DNA of 64,000 nucleotides. Source: Collybiopsis luxurians FD-317 M1. Lineage: Eukaryota; Basidiomycota; Agaricomycetes; Agaricales; Omphalotaceae. The notes beneath the pieces are model-generated. The model did not search any database. It saw only the letters and a list, made by a program, of their open reading frames with translations, and was not told the DNA's origin. The stretch spans positions 250,261-314,260 of the forward strand of contig KN834800.1 in the NCBI GenBank assembly GCA_000827265.1, given 5' to 3'. Positions 10,462 through 22,069 of this stretch are shown piece after piece. How positions within the stretch are numbered: position 1 is the stretch's first letter; each line of letters starts with the position of its first letter. The position numbers were made by a program, and so were the translations under genes.

Positions 10462-13131
10462 ATGACCAAAAAATCCACCAAGAAGTTTATTTCGAGTGGA
10501 AAGCTCAAGAAGAATATCGAAATCCGGAAGAAACAGAAACAGGTTAGGAAGAAATACCAAAACAGACGCGGTGCGAAATCCGGCGTAAAGCCCACGGTTC
10601 AAGAAGAGACGGGTGGCTCTGAAGATGAGCAGGATGTCCCAGAAAGCTCTAATGCAAGGTACGGAACTAGACCATTCTCAGACTATTCTGTTTCATCGAG
10701 GTTCAGGTCCAAAAAGGGAATGTCAGTAGATGATGTCCTAGGTGCCGCATTTATTGATGATAGCGACGACGAAAACGCAGTAGAAGAGGTTCGTTCGTGC
10801 AATCTTAACCTTAGCTTTCTTATATCTTAATCCATTGCACAGGAGGAAGACGAAGATGAAAACGAAGATACCGAAGCAGACGATTTTGACGACAATGCTT
10901 CCTTTGCATCGGTGGACGACTTGGAAGGTAGAGCTACTTTTGCATGAGTTCATCCGAATTGGTTCTGAGTGCTCTCAATCAGAGGAGGGACAGAATCATT
11001 TGTTAGAGCTTTCAAAGCTTGCCGAAAAGGATCCGGAATTTTACAAGTACTTGCAAGAAAATGACAAGGAACTCCTGGAGTTTGATCCTGATAGGATGCA
11101 AGGGTTAGGAGACGACGATGCCTCACAGGACGACGACGTCGAAATGGGAGAGGAAACGACTCCTGCCCTGACCATACAGATCTTGCGCAAATGGCAAAAA
11201 GCCATTTTAGAGGTGCGTCCTTCTTTCTTCCTCCTTCCATTACTTGAGTCCAACAACGGTTCAACAGCAACGCTCATTAAGGGCATTGCGCAAACTATTG
11301 GTAGCTTTCCGTTCTGCTGCACATATGAATGATGATGGGCAGTCTCTTGCTTGGACGATCGATAGCTCTTCAGGTTGAGACTTAGTTTGGTAAATGCATC
11401 ATTATCACTGATATTATATCCAGTCTATAACAAACTCATAACCACGACACTGCGATATACTCCTGTCGTCCTTGAACATCACGTTCCGTACAAAAACCTG
11501 CCAAATGGAAAATTGTGAGTGCTTTTTTATTCTTATGTCGTAGCTCTTCGTTGAATACCATGCAGCAAGCCTCCCACTCAGACTGCAAAATTCAAAACCC
11601 TACAAAAAATGACGCTGTCATACTTCCACAATGTCATACACATACTGTCGCAGCTTACAGATAATGAGTTACTTCAATTAGCAGTAACAGAGAGCGCAAA
11701 GATTATACCTTACATTATCAGCAGTCGTAAAGCAGTCAAGCTTTATCTCAAAGTATGTATTTTTCCTGTTTGTACACGAACTCATACGAGCTCACTGTCT
11801 AGAAATGTCTGGAATTATGGTCGAGCGCAAATGACAGTATCAGGATAACTTCGTTTGTCGCTATTCGTAAACTTGCCTCGGCCACCGACCAGTCGATACT
11901 AGACCATGTGCTCAAGGTAAGCATCTTTTTGCGCAAAAAAAGATCGATTTCTCATGTAGCCACGTACAGGGAACATATCTCACATTGGTTCGGTCCTCAA
12001 AATCTACGACAGTGTACTCCCTCCCATCAATCAACTTGATGAAGAATTCTGCTTCGGAGGTATTCTGTCTAGATCAAGCAACAGCATATCAACACGCTTT
12101 TGGATACATTCGGCAGCTCGCGATTCACCTGCGAAACAGCCTGAAAGTGAAGACGAAGGTGAGTTGTTTGAACAATTGTTTAGTTTCTCATCAATAATCT
12201 TTTCTGCAGGAAGCGTATAAACAAGTATACAACTGGCAGTATATTCATTCCCTCGATTTCTGGAGCATTGTTCTCGCTCGCGCATGTGATGCTCACTTGG
12301 AAGCGGAGAACGGGACACCGAGCGAATTGAAGCCCTTGATATACCCCCTCGTCCAGGTTAGCCTGGGTGCTATCAAGTACGTTGCCAGATCATGATATCC
12401 TTCTTGTCAGTTATCTGATTATCCGGATCAGACTCATTTCGAACAGTCGATCTTATCCATTCCACCTCCACGTCATTCGTTCCTTACTCCATTTGACCCG
12501 CCACACCCAAGTTTACATCCCCATCGCCCCATATATTCTTCCCATCCTCACATCGACTCTATCTTCGTCCTCACGGCCGAAATCTTCGACGCTGAAACCT
12601 CTGGATCTCGAAGTGCAAATCCGAACTCCCCAACAATACTTGAAAACCCGTGTTTATACCGAGGGTCTCGTCGAAGAAGTCGCATATCTCTTGGCTGAAT
12701 GGCTCTCCTCGGAGGCCGTACATGGTAGCATTGCGTTCCCGGAAATCATCGTGCCCATATCGATTGCTTTGAAGAAGGTAATGAAGGATGCCAAGTCTCA
12801 TAATTCTGGAAAAGATTCTGCCTCCATTAAAACACTTGTGGAGCGTATTGAGGATAGTGGGAAGTGGGCTGAACAAAGACGAAAGGAAGTTCAGCTCGCC
12901 CCAAACATGGTGTCATCCGTGCAGAGTTGGGAACAGGAGATGAAAGCTAAAGTTAACGATTCTCCGTTGGGAAAATATGTCAAGGTGCAGCGGAAGGCAA
13001 GAGAGAAACAACGTAAATTGATGCAAAAGGTGACAGAAAGTTCTTGTTATTCCGAAATTTCTGGTGTTTCTCAGTGTTTTTCGATTTTTTAGGCGCGCGA
13101 AGGTGAGAACGAAATCCTGGAGGAGGAATAA
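10462..13131 (+). CDS. NOC2: Nucleolar complex protein 2 (60S ribosome biogenesis)
   Basis: Eleven exons: 10462-10788, 10843-10927, 10983-11212, 11268-11373, 11424-11514, 11566-11752, 11803-11916, 11970-12158, 12210-12376, 12432-13029 and 13093-13131, giving 710 aa. The N-terminus is basic ([18 protein letters not shown]), then acidic ([17 protein letters not shown]). Noc2 landmarks follow in order: [19 protein letters not shown], the region of [76 protein letters not shown], and the C-terminal SPLGKYVK. Noc2 pairs with Noc1 in 90S and pre-60S particles and with Noc3 in nucleoplasmic pre-60S. The gene sits 211 bp after METTL14 in the same direction, with an AGCGCT inverted repeat in the spacer. 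Confidence 0.95.
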
Positions 13132-13528
13132 TTCGGTAGATCTTCCTAAAATATCAGATGTAGTTGTATAGATCTGGTTATACCGAAGCAGGGTTGATGC
13201 ATTGTCGTACATAGAGTAAGGAAGCTGGTACATATTGCGCGATGAGTAATTATCCCTGCAAATCACCGGTCGGAAATGAAGTATGCATTCGTCAGGGGAG
13301 ATGCCGCCATCTTTCTTCGAAGTCCAAATACTCGGGAGTGAACGACATAATTTAGGATTTTATTCGGAAACTTCAGAAAATTGTCAATATTTGAAGTCGC
13401 AGTCTCAGAGCCCCCTGTAAGGCTGAGAAACTGGAGAGCCCCTCTCTCTATAATATTTCCATGAGCATTGGAACCTGCCCTGACGTGGACATTCGAGCTG
13501 CTTACCATTTCGGAAAAAAGTTTTCCCT
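13132..13528. other. Convergent 3' spacer
   Basis: Between the stops of NOC2 (+) and the UQCC2-like gene (-). It should hold both 3' UTRs. No gene seen. Confidence 0.5.
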
Positions 13529-13911
13529 CTACCATATGCCAAAGAAAACTTTCCACCAGGGCCTGCCGATCCCCTGAGCACTTTTGTGTAATCCTTCTAC
13601 GAGACGATCATAATGCATGGGCACCGAGGCCGGTTTCAAGATCTTGTCCGAGAGTGGGAACTGATATTAGGAAAGGGAAACCCGGATTAACGGATAGTCG
13701 AGGTTCACGGGAGAAGCATTACTTGTATTTTCACTTGGTCATTTTTCAATGCCTGGGCAGCTTGTACTGCTTCCGGTGTGAGATTTGGATGTTTGGCCAG
13801 CGACTGAAGGAACGTAGGGAGAAGAAGATGGGGTCGGAACGGGTCCCTTGGCCATTTACCGGCTATGGACGATAATTGTTGGGCCAACTTCGCGGACCCT
13901 TTGCTTGCCAT
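13529..13911 (-). CDS. UQCC2/Cbp6-like complex III assembly factor
   Basis: Two exons, 13723-13911 and 13529-13660, joined by a 62-nt phase-0 intron (GTAATG...CAG), giving 106 aa. Exon 1 encodes AKLAQQLSSIAGKWPRDPFR then LTPEAVQAAQALKND. Exon 2 encodes FPLSDKILKPASVPMHYDRL then SAQGIGRPWWKVFFGIW. The WPxDPxRP, PLSxKxLxPASxPxHY and RPWW blocks match the fungal UQCC2/Cbp6 family as I remember it. These are small mitochondrial proteins for cytochrome b synthesis or bc1 assembly. The second exon is too short to appear as an ORF, so the gene is easy to miss. An AGCGCTCA element lies 46 bp upstream of the ATG. The gene is convergent with NOC2. The gene model is secure. The family name comes from motif memory and a search should confirm it. 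Confidence 0.82.
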
Positions 13912-13954
13912 TTAATAGGAAGGTCGAGGAAACGGAAGAAACGGTGACGCGTGT

Positions 13955-13964
13955 TAAGCGCTCA
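13955..13964. promoter_or_regulatory. AGCGCT element upstream of the UQCC2-like gene
   Basis: TAAGCGCTCA, 46 bp upstream of the minus-strand ATG at 13911. One of a set of similar palindromes placed close to start codons in this window. Function unknown. Confidence 0.4.
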
Positions 13965-15159
13965 AGCAATGAAAATGATAAGCGCCTGGGAAATCTCGAT
14001 CGTCGATCCCTTCACACTTGGCCTCACTAGTCATCTCACCTCAGTCTGGACTCTGATATTTTGCTTTCTTCGAAGATTTATTTGACGAGTCTAGTCTTCA
14101 GTCCTCACACTTCTACCTATTTATACAGCTTTTTATTCTCAGCAAAAACCACCACCTTTCTGCTTCTGGAACTTGCCAGCGTTTCCGAGGCTACATAAGT
14201 ATATTGATTTTTCATCTAGAATACAGCCTGATCCAGCTCGCTGCCGTACGCGATTTCCATGCGACTACCTACCTATGTTCCTAACTTCATTCCCTTAGAG
14301 AATTAGAGAATCAAGGAGACTGCCGTTGCTCCTTATGGAGATGTGCTCTGGACCGACGGCTCGCAACCTGCCTTTTCAGCATATTCCTGGAGCTTTTCTG
14401 ATTATCATCGAGAACTTCCAGTGTAGTCGAGTAGTCGAGATGTTGAACCCAAAAACCTCTCTCTCCACAAACTTGCACATGCAATGATTACGCAGCTGTT
14501 ACGATCTGAACGGTCTTGGGTGAGTGAGTTGCCGGATTGCACTACCATATTTACGTTGGCAGCTTGGTAGTGCTGTAGGCGCAAAAAAAACAAAGCGCTA
14601 ATCAATTGCCGAATCACTGACGCCATAACCGTTGATGTAGTGATGATGATGAATACCCTTCGGTTCGTTTTTGCTCACAGGGACTGGACTTTGAAAAACC
14701 ATCTCAGATAATTCGTCATTGCCATTCCGTCCATGCACATGCGTGAATTTTTTTTCCTTGGGTTGAGTGGACTTTACCGCCGGCCCCCTTTGTCAACGGT
14801 GGCTTTCCAGAAACTCTCATGTAAAGCCCGCGGGTCTTTCTAGTAGACGATACCATCGGCAGGCAGGAGACATCCTGCCAACTCCAGTAAAATTGACGAT
14901 TTTGCTAGTTTTTTTTTGCTGTCATCCGTTCGTATCTCTACACGACTGAATATGAGTTTTGCCATTCTGAAGGCCATTTTTATCATTTCTTTTCTTATCA
15001 AGGTTCAGATGTGTCGAAAGTCATGAACGTGCTTTCAGAATCTCTCCAACTGAGATATACCAGCATCTGAATCATTTACGCAAGACCTTACGATATTTAT
15101 CACTTTTTTCGCAACAAGTTGGCCGCGAGAGAGAATCCGCGGTCGGTAAGCACTGTAAA

Positions 15160-15415
15160 GCTTCCTATCTAAACGCCACTGGACCGTGGAAGGCAAGGGT
15201 ATGGCTAAAATGCAAGCCAGGTTCGAGGGTCATTCACTGTGAATCTTCGTCACTCCCGGAAGCAAAAATAATAGCTATAATGCGAGCAAGGTTCGAGGGT
15301 CATTTTGGATGCATTCTGTGAATCCTCCTATCTAAACGCCGCTCTTCTGAATCAAGTCGTGGCGGTAGGGATAGAGGCTAGAATGTGAGGAAGGTTTGAG
15401 GGTCGTTTCTGAGCA
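15160..15415 (+). repeat. Imperfect direct repeat array
   Basis: CCTATCTAAACGCC(A/G)CT occurs at about 15164 and 15327. The block GCTA-(A/T/G)-AATG-(C/T)-(A/G)-AG, then AGGTT(C/T)GAGGGTC, occurs three times at about 15203, 15273 and 15378. CTGTGAATC follows two of them. It reads as two full units of about 90 bp plus one partial unit. The GGTTCGAG core resembles a tRNA B-box, but no A-box or cloverleaf accompanies it. Confidence 0.6.
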
Positions 15416-16209
15416 CACGAACAAAAGCACCCTGGCGCCACCGAAAAAATTATCGCAGTTAGGACATTCGTGGAGAGATCCGGAGCGTTCGCCTCAGCGG
15501 ATCACCCCGAAAACCAGACGAACCCAGACACAGCCTACGCAGCTTCTGGGAGGATTTCGATGAATTGTATACAGCGTCACTCTAGAAACAGACTGGAGAG
15601 AGAGGGGAGGTAGTCTGTTCCGATGACCCGGAGGAAATGGCACAATACAACCGCTGACTGCTGTTTATTCACACTTGTAACTTTTTCTTTTTGCAGCACC
15701 ATCCCCATCTTGCCCCGTACACTTCTCCATGGGACATTAATGGACCGTGTTTCACAAGTGGGTTTGGTCTGACCGGTATAGTGGTTTCCCCCGAAACCTC
15801 GCAAGAACTCATACCATATAGCATTTACTACACCTGCTGAGGAGACTCGTAAGTTTATATTTATTCGCGCCTTGTTCGTATCCTTTGCTAACTATTAAGC
15901 TGCATTGATTGTAACCATCTATTTGCTACTATCAGCTAACGGCTTCTCTTGGTTGATATCCATCTTCTGAAAATAGACAGCCCAAAAGCTTGGGAGTTTG
16001 TGTGGGGGGAAACAAGACACTTTTATGGGTTGAAGTCGAGGCTTGCTTGGCATCCAAAAAAAAGGGCGATCCACGTACACCGCACTCGCGCTCACTGTTA
16101 ACTAGATAGATACACAATAGATATGAGGTGTCTTTGCATGCCATGGTTGGAGACAAGAGACTTGCATTTGACAGACCGCTGACAGATCGGTGCGCCCTTG
16201 TGGCAGTGT

Positions 16210-16215
16210 AGCGCT
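16210..16215. promoter_or_regulatory. AGCGCT element upstream of the Hsp70-like gene
   Basis: AGCGCT within TGTAGCGCTAAAT, 77 bp before the ATG at 16292. Same palindrome as near NOC2, the UQCC2-like gene, both E2 genes and SFT2. Confidence 0.4.
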
Positions 16216-16257
16216 AAATTACTTGACGCTCGTAATGCACGAATAAAGTTAGTATTG

Positions 16258-16286
16258 TTCTCGAACATTTTGACCATATTCTTGAA
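16258..16286 (+). promoter_or_regulatory. Two heat-shock-element-like inverted repeats
   Basis: TTCTCGAA (16258-16265) and TTCTTGAA (16279-16286) each match the nTTCnnGAAn dyad bound by Hsf1. They start 21 bp apart, about two helical turns, and end 5 bp before the Hsp70-like ATG. The position so close to the ATG implies they are in the leader unless transcription starts further upstream. Confidence 0.35.
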
Positions 16287-16291
16287 CCACG

Positions 16292-19200
16292 ATGAGCTGC
16301 TGCGGCGAGGCAAGGGAACCTACCTATGAAAATCAAAACAGAGCTGTCACGGCTGGTCAGATACCCAACCAGCAGCCCGGCCCGACTGCTCCGATGCAGC
16401 AATATCCTGCAATGGAAAAGAATTTTCAGTCTTTTCAGTCTCCTTCACCTCCCCCAGCAGTTCATCCAAATCCTTATGGTCAGAATCCTCTAATTCACCC
16501 TCAGCAGCCTTCATGGAACTCTCATTCCCCTTCCCCCCCACCAACAAATCAATTTACAACTCCTCCGCCCCCGGGCTCTCCTGCTCCTGCTTCTTTTTCC
16601 TTCAACACTGGTGCTGAATCAATCATACGACCCACTTCTGCTTTCCAGGCAGGTCAAGGCTTTGCTACAGGTAACTCAATGTCTCCCCCTCCCTTGCCAG
16701 GAGTCCAGAACAGCATGGTGGCGGCGGTTGATGAAGGCAGGATGTCGATTTCCATAGATTTTGGTGCGCGTTTTCTGCCATTTTTAGCACTACTTGCTGA
16801 ATGAGGGTGCAGGAACTACATTCTCTGGAGTGGTAAGGAGCTCAGGCGAAGCGACATAATCTGTATCTTACATTGAAATTCCCTAGGCTTATGGTTCCTC
16901 ACGAATATCTGGAGGCCAAGTTCAGCAAATTCTAACATGGCCTGGTTCCGTTGAAACGTATAGAAAAGTTGGTATTGCGCACTTAATCTATTCTTTCTAT
17001 ATTATATAACCCTTCTCCGCAGATCCCGACCTGTTTGCTGTATGATGAGCATGGTTTGTTAGCTTCTCCGCTTTCCTCGATAAAATTTATTCATATTCCT
17101 TTCAAGGTCAAATTCTCGCGTGGGGTCTTGAGGCAAAGCACACGGCATTGCCTAATAGCTACGTAAGTTTTGAATACCTATCGGTCAACATCTTTCCTCC
17201 TAATGCGATGCATCCGCATAGCGCTGTGAATGGTTCAAGCTATTCTTGGAACCGAGGGCACTGCGAGATAGCTCAGCGATTGATCCTCGTTTACCTCAAC
17301 TGCCCGTAGGTGCTGATGCGATAGTTGTGCGATACTTTTGCCTACTCATGCTATCCGCGCATTTAGCCCGGAAAACGTGCCATTGACCTCATCGTTGAAT
17401 TCCTAAGCTGTCTATGGGAATACGCAAAAGAGCAGATTACTCGAGAGATTGGTGCTGTGGCCGATTTGAGTAAGTAATAATCGGGAGGCGTTTTTGATAT
17501 CATTGATATGCCATACTAACTCCTAATACCTCATAGACTCGGCTGACGTTTGGCTGACTGTACCTGCCGCCTGGGACGCAAAGGGATGCGACCTCATGAG
17601 AGAAGCTGCCATTCATGCCGGACTAGTGCAAAGCTCAAGAGCCGGTGATACGCAGTGGCGAGATCGGCTTCATATCATTACTGAACCTGAAGCTGCCGCC
17701 GTTCACTGCGCGCATCTTACCGACCTTCATCATCTACAACCGTCGCAGAATTTCGTCGTCTGCGATGCCGGTGGTGGTACTGTTGATCTAGCAGTTTACA
17801 AGGTGAATTGTTTATGTAGACTCCTTGATCATACGCAGAATAGAGGTTGTCTCGTAGATAATTGGACAAATGGCGAATCTGGAAATTGCGGAAATTGCTG
17901 CTCGCTCCGGTGCCAACTGTGGAAGTCTGTTCTTGGATCTTCGATTCAGAGAGTTAGTTAAAACGGTGCGTTTTTTTTTTCGAAAATGGTAAGATGAAGC
18001 GCTATCTAAACTTTACTCTTCAAGCTTTTGGCTGATCACCCGGCACATCTCGATCCTGCATCACTGGCATACTTTAGTTAGTTGCGGTCTTGATCTTTTT
18101 TTCATTCGAACGTTCCTTGACCATGCGTTGCGCTGTTTTTTTAAATTTTATTTATTTTATTCTGTCCATTTAGTGCATTCGTTTAGTGAGACGGAAAAAT
18201 TGGATTACGCCGGTATCCAGGATGACGGTAAGTGAACCGTATGCTCAAGCTCTGCGATTTGATAACGCCGCTTGCTCATACGCTTGTTTTTATCGATCCA
18301 AACAGATAACATGTTCCATTTCACCTGCTTCAATGTTGAGGATCCCAATGATCCAACGGTGGGGCTAATAGATGGGCAACTATCGATACCTGGGGCTCTC
18401 TTGCGAAGAGAAGTGTACGTGTTCTCACTCTCGGGTGCTGCCAAATCCGTTGATCCCAAGGTTCAACAGATTCGATCCTGTCGTGGAGCAGGTGCGGTTG
18501 TTATTGCGGCTCTGTACCCCTATGGCTATCTCAGCTCATTACGAGTCTATCAGGTTCTTCTGTTAATTGAAGACCAGTTATCTAAAGTTGATCAACGGGT
18601 TGATGCACTTCTTCTCGTAGGTGGTTTCGCCGGTAGCGAATACCTGAAGCAATGTGTTGAGGTACGTCACGACTACTGTATATCCGAGTTTAATATCGCT
18701 TCCCGTTCATAACGCGCTTTCTTTTTCCGTTTCGTAGGAGCGATTCAGGGCACGAATACGAGTGATTGCACGACCCGCAGATGCCGATACCGCAACTCTA
18801 CGAGGTGCCGCCAGATACGGCTTAGCTCGACGACCGTTAGTAGCCAGTGTAATTGCGCCACGGTCGTACATTATGAAGGTGAAGTTTTGAATAATTATTG
18901 TCGTTGTTCGCCGGTTCTGCCCCTTGACTTTTGGCACTCATAGTCTAAACTGGTCTAGGTCAAACTTCCAGCTGAGCCAGAGGATTGGCAGAAACGACCT
19001 GCCTATATCAGGAATAATGACGCTGGTTATTCCATCTGCGAGAACCGACTGCAATATTTGGTTCAAAAGGGCGCTATAATTAGAAAAGGGTAGGTTTCAC
19101 AAATGTTTTTAGATCAGACTAGTAAGCTGAAGTTTGAACTAGGCAACGATTGAGCACAAAGTTCTGGTGCGGTACTCTCGTTATTTGAGTAGACTTTTGA

Positions 19201-19689
19201 TTTACATTTACATTTCCACTTTTAAGCAAATTTTCACAAACTGCCCAAGGTTAGGTCAATACACTTTTTACTGCGTCGGTCCTTCTAACGGCGCGCACAT
19301 TGCAGATTCATCTTTCGTGGCAGTGTTGTACACCAGTGAATCCGATAAGATAATGAGATACAATGACGAAGGTGAAACCGCGGAGCTATGCAAATGGACG
19401 GTAGATCTTTCTTCGCTACCTGCCTTCCAGCAGAACGCACTAATGGGTCAAAGTGGATTTTACACCGGTAAGGGGACACGAGTAACCTTTTGGACACGCT
19501 GAAGCTAACGATCTCATTACGAACTATTACTAGAATTCGAGATTGGGCTGGAACTGGACAGCGCCGAAGTGCGGGGAATCCTTCTGTACAACAATCAGGA
19601 ATGGGGAAGGTAAAGGCATTCTCCTATTGAAGAAATTTAATTCACGCTGAAGCGCCACATTCAGAGTCACTTTTGATTTCCTTAATTGA
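16292..19689 (+). CDS. HSPA12-like Hsp70 family ATPase
   Basis: Twenty-one exons, 715 aa: 16292-16763, 16813-16832, 16887-16967, 17023-17053, 17107-17162, 17222-17305, 17367-17469, 17537-17802, 17858-17965, 18025-18076, 18174-18227, 18306-18414, 18470-18491, 18554-18661, 18738-18878, 18959-19089, 19143-19166, 19227-19249, 19306-19467, 19534-19609 and 19665-19689. Residues 1-150 are a Pro/Ser/Gln-rich extension starting MSCCGE, where the Cys pair could be lipidated. The actin-like ATPase then shows phosphate 1 (SISIDFGTTFSGVAYG), phosphate 2 (FVVCDAGGGTVDLAVYK) and adenosine (LLVGGFAGSEYL) motifs. SFVAVLYTSESDK and VRGILLYNN-EWG follow. There is no DnaK-type substrate lid or EEVD tail. This matches the divergent HSPA12 class that is expanded in mushrooms, whose clients are unknown. 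Exon 4's upstream intron uses a weak GTTGGT donor. HSE-like dyads lie just upstream. Confidence 0.9.
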
Positions 19690-20300
19690 TCCTTTGCCTT
19701 GTAATTCAATTAATGTCGTATCTATCCACCATTGGATGCTCACACTGTTGCCGCTGTTGCTGTCGTCACATCTTTAAGTCAACACATATCGACACTCTGT
19801 ATGACTATCCCGCCCTAGGTTTAGTGAGCTTAACTCATAGCGTCAATGGAAATAAATGAGCTGCAATACTACATGTGGGTTTTTTTTCTTCCTTCTCTTA
19901 TGTGCTGCCAAAGAGGTCCAGCCACTTTTGACGGGTTGGCCTATTACAGATTGGCTTTCACAATTCGGTGTGATCGGTTCCAATCGTACCGGCACGTTGT
20001 TTCGGTTACCGTTCCCGTTGGTATAGGTTGCTGGCAGATATTGGGTTTACGCAGCACCGCGGCTAGTTTTATCTGAACAAAAACCTTGGGCAAAGGCTTG
20101 CATCAACTCATTGATTTGGGTTTTTTCGGATCCGGGGATTGCCGGTGTATAAAAAAAATTTGCGCCCTGATCTATCGGAGCAATGCGTACTGACCCAAAA
20201 AGAGCAACCGATCGGGGGAACGGTATCATACAGCCAAACTTTTCGTATAAAAAGAACAAGCCGTGCAAATGGGTCCCAATGAACGCGCCATTCCAACTAA
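19690..20300. other. Spacer with ALO1 promoter
   Basis: Hsp70-like 3' UTR followed by the ALO1 promoter. Apart from the TATA-like box described separately I see no gene. Confidence 0.5.
20246..20254 (+). promoter_or_regulatory. TATA box of ALO1
   Basis: TATAAAAAG, 47 bp before the ALO1 ATG at 20301. A second TATA-like A-run lies at about 20147. Confidence 0.45.
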
Positions 20301-21990
20301 ATGTCTCTCCAGCCTGATATTGATTTTACAACTACCCCCGTCTCTCAACTTTACGAGATCTTGCTACCTATCACGGTTCCGAGCTCGTCTCCCAAAGCAC
20401 GTTTCACCAACTGGGCAAAAACTTTTGTCTGTACCCCTCTTGCTGTCTTTGAACCGCGGAATGAGTATCAATGTCAAGTCATCTTGGAGCTTGCAAGGAG
20501 GGAAGGAAAAGTTATTCGTGTAGCCGGAGTCGGACACAGTCCTTCGGATCTAGCGTTTACCAACGAATTCATGTTGCGGACGACGTATCTGAACCGCGTT
20601 TTATCGGTGAGCTCGGGGTCATCGTCATGTCTGACATTTTGCTTAAATAATCTTTAGGTCGACAAGGAAAAAAGACGCGTCATTGCTGAAGGAGGTATCA
20701 CTTTGCATGACCTACACATCGCTCTCGCCAAAAATGATCTTGCCATGATCAATCTTGGCTCTATATCTGATCAAACATTGGCTGGGATAATTACTACAGC
20801 ATCGCACGGAACCGGCATTGAATATGGCGTTATGTCTACTGCGGTTATTTCTTTAACACTTCTCCTCGCGGATGGTTCTAGAGTTCAATGTTCGCGCACT
20901 GAACAGCCGGATTTATTTCTGGCGACCACTTGTGGTCTGGGAAGTACAGGACTAATTTTAACCATTGAGCTAGAGGTCGAACCTAGCTTCCACCTGAAAG
21001 AGGTTCTTGAGTCTCGGTCTTTTGCACACACTGTAACAAACTTGGACCAAATCGTGCGCTCCGCGGAGCATACGCGAATGTTTTGGTTCCCAGCTACTGA
21101 TAATATGTGCATCAGCACGCTTAATCGTACTCATGAGGTTTGTTTTCTTTTTTTTTTTTCGGATCTACCAAAATTGGTTTTCACTTGCTTACCTCGGAGT
21201 TGTTTAGAGCAAGCGTTCCGGTTCGAGTTGGTTCTATGACTCTCTCATGGGTTATCATATCGTGCAACTTCTCCTCTTCTTGGGAATATACGTTAGGATG
21301 TTCAATACATGGGCCGCTTTGCTTGCATCCTGGCTTGTAAGCAGGGGAATGTCCAGAATAGACGACAGCTACCGCGTCTTCAATGTGGACTGCAGGGTAA
21401 TGTTTGATTCCGCATTGGGCAGTGGGTGCACACCGCGCTGACCGTTGGCTTGTAATTACAGTACTTTCAACATACGACCGAATGGGCCATCCCATATGAA
21501 AACACGGAACCGTGCCTTCGCGAGTTACGCGAGTATTTCCATGACATACTTGATGATCCTCGGGAACGCCCTCATTTCCCCATTGAAATCCGCTTCTCTG
21601 CGCCAGACGACATTTGGCTCAGTCCAAGTTACGGTCAGAAGACATGTTGGATTGGTATAGTGCAGTACAAGTGGGTTCCATTCCAAAGTTTCGCAAGCTG
21701 CTTGTATCTTATTTTTGGTTTCTAGACCGTACAATTTCAATGTTCCTTACAGAAGATTATTTGATGGCTTCGAACGTATACTATCGCACTATCAGGGTCG
21801 CCCTCATTGGGCAAAGGCTCACAAGCTGGACGCAAAAGATTTTCACATATTATATCCTCGTTTTAATGATTTTTTGCGGGTAATGCAGGAGGTGGACCCA
21901 AGAGGATTATTCCGTAATGAGTACATGCAACGGCACTTCTTTTGCCAGCCTGTGGATGGTCGAGTGTTCAAGCAACGCAGATTAATGTAG
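20301..21990 (+). CDS. ALO1: D-arabinono-1,4-lactone oxidase
   Basis: Five exons: 20301-20606, 20658-21137, 21208-21396, 21462-21670 and 21726-21990, giving 482 aa. The family acts in the last step of D-erythroascorbate synthesis, oxidising the lactone and reducing O2 to H2O2 with covalently bound FAD. Seen here: FTNWAKTF near residue 36, the FAD-anchoring VAGVGHSPSD with His79, the second FAD-binding block GSISDQTLAGIITTASHGTG, a hydrophobic stretch HIVQLLLFLGIYV consistent with outer mitochondrial membrane anchoring, and the C-terminal HWAK motif (422-425) followed by DPRGLFRNEY. Length agrees with fungal Alo1 (about 480-530 aa). The gene ends 79 bp from the convergent UBE2G2 stop. Confidence 0.95.
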
Positions 21991-22069
21991 TTCTTCGTCA
22001 TAACAAAAGACAGTCGTAAAGAGTTTCTTGTGATTAGAGTACAAATACATGATAATGCATGCTGCTGAT

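Larger units (their letters stand above)
13912..16291. other. 2.4 kb spacer with a diverged repeat array
   Basis: Holds the UQCC2-like promoter on the left and the Hsp70-like promoter on the right. The middle contains imperfect direct repeats (15160-15415). The small ORFs show no recognisable domain and no convincing splice continuation. Confidence 0.5.

Noticed and set aside
15218..15300. GGTTCGAG blocks as tRNA B-boxes
   Set aside because: No A-box at the right distance and no cloverleaf can be drawn; treated as repeat sequence.
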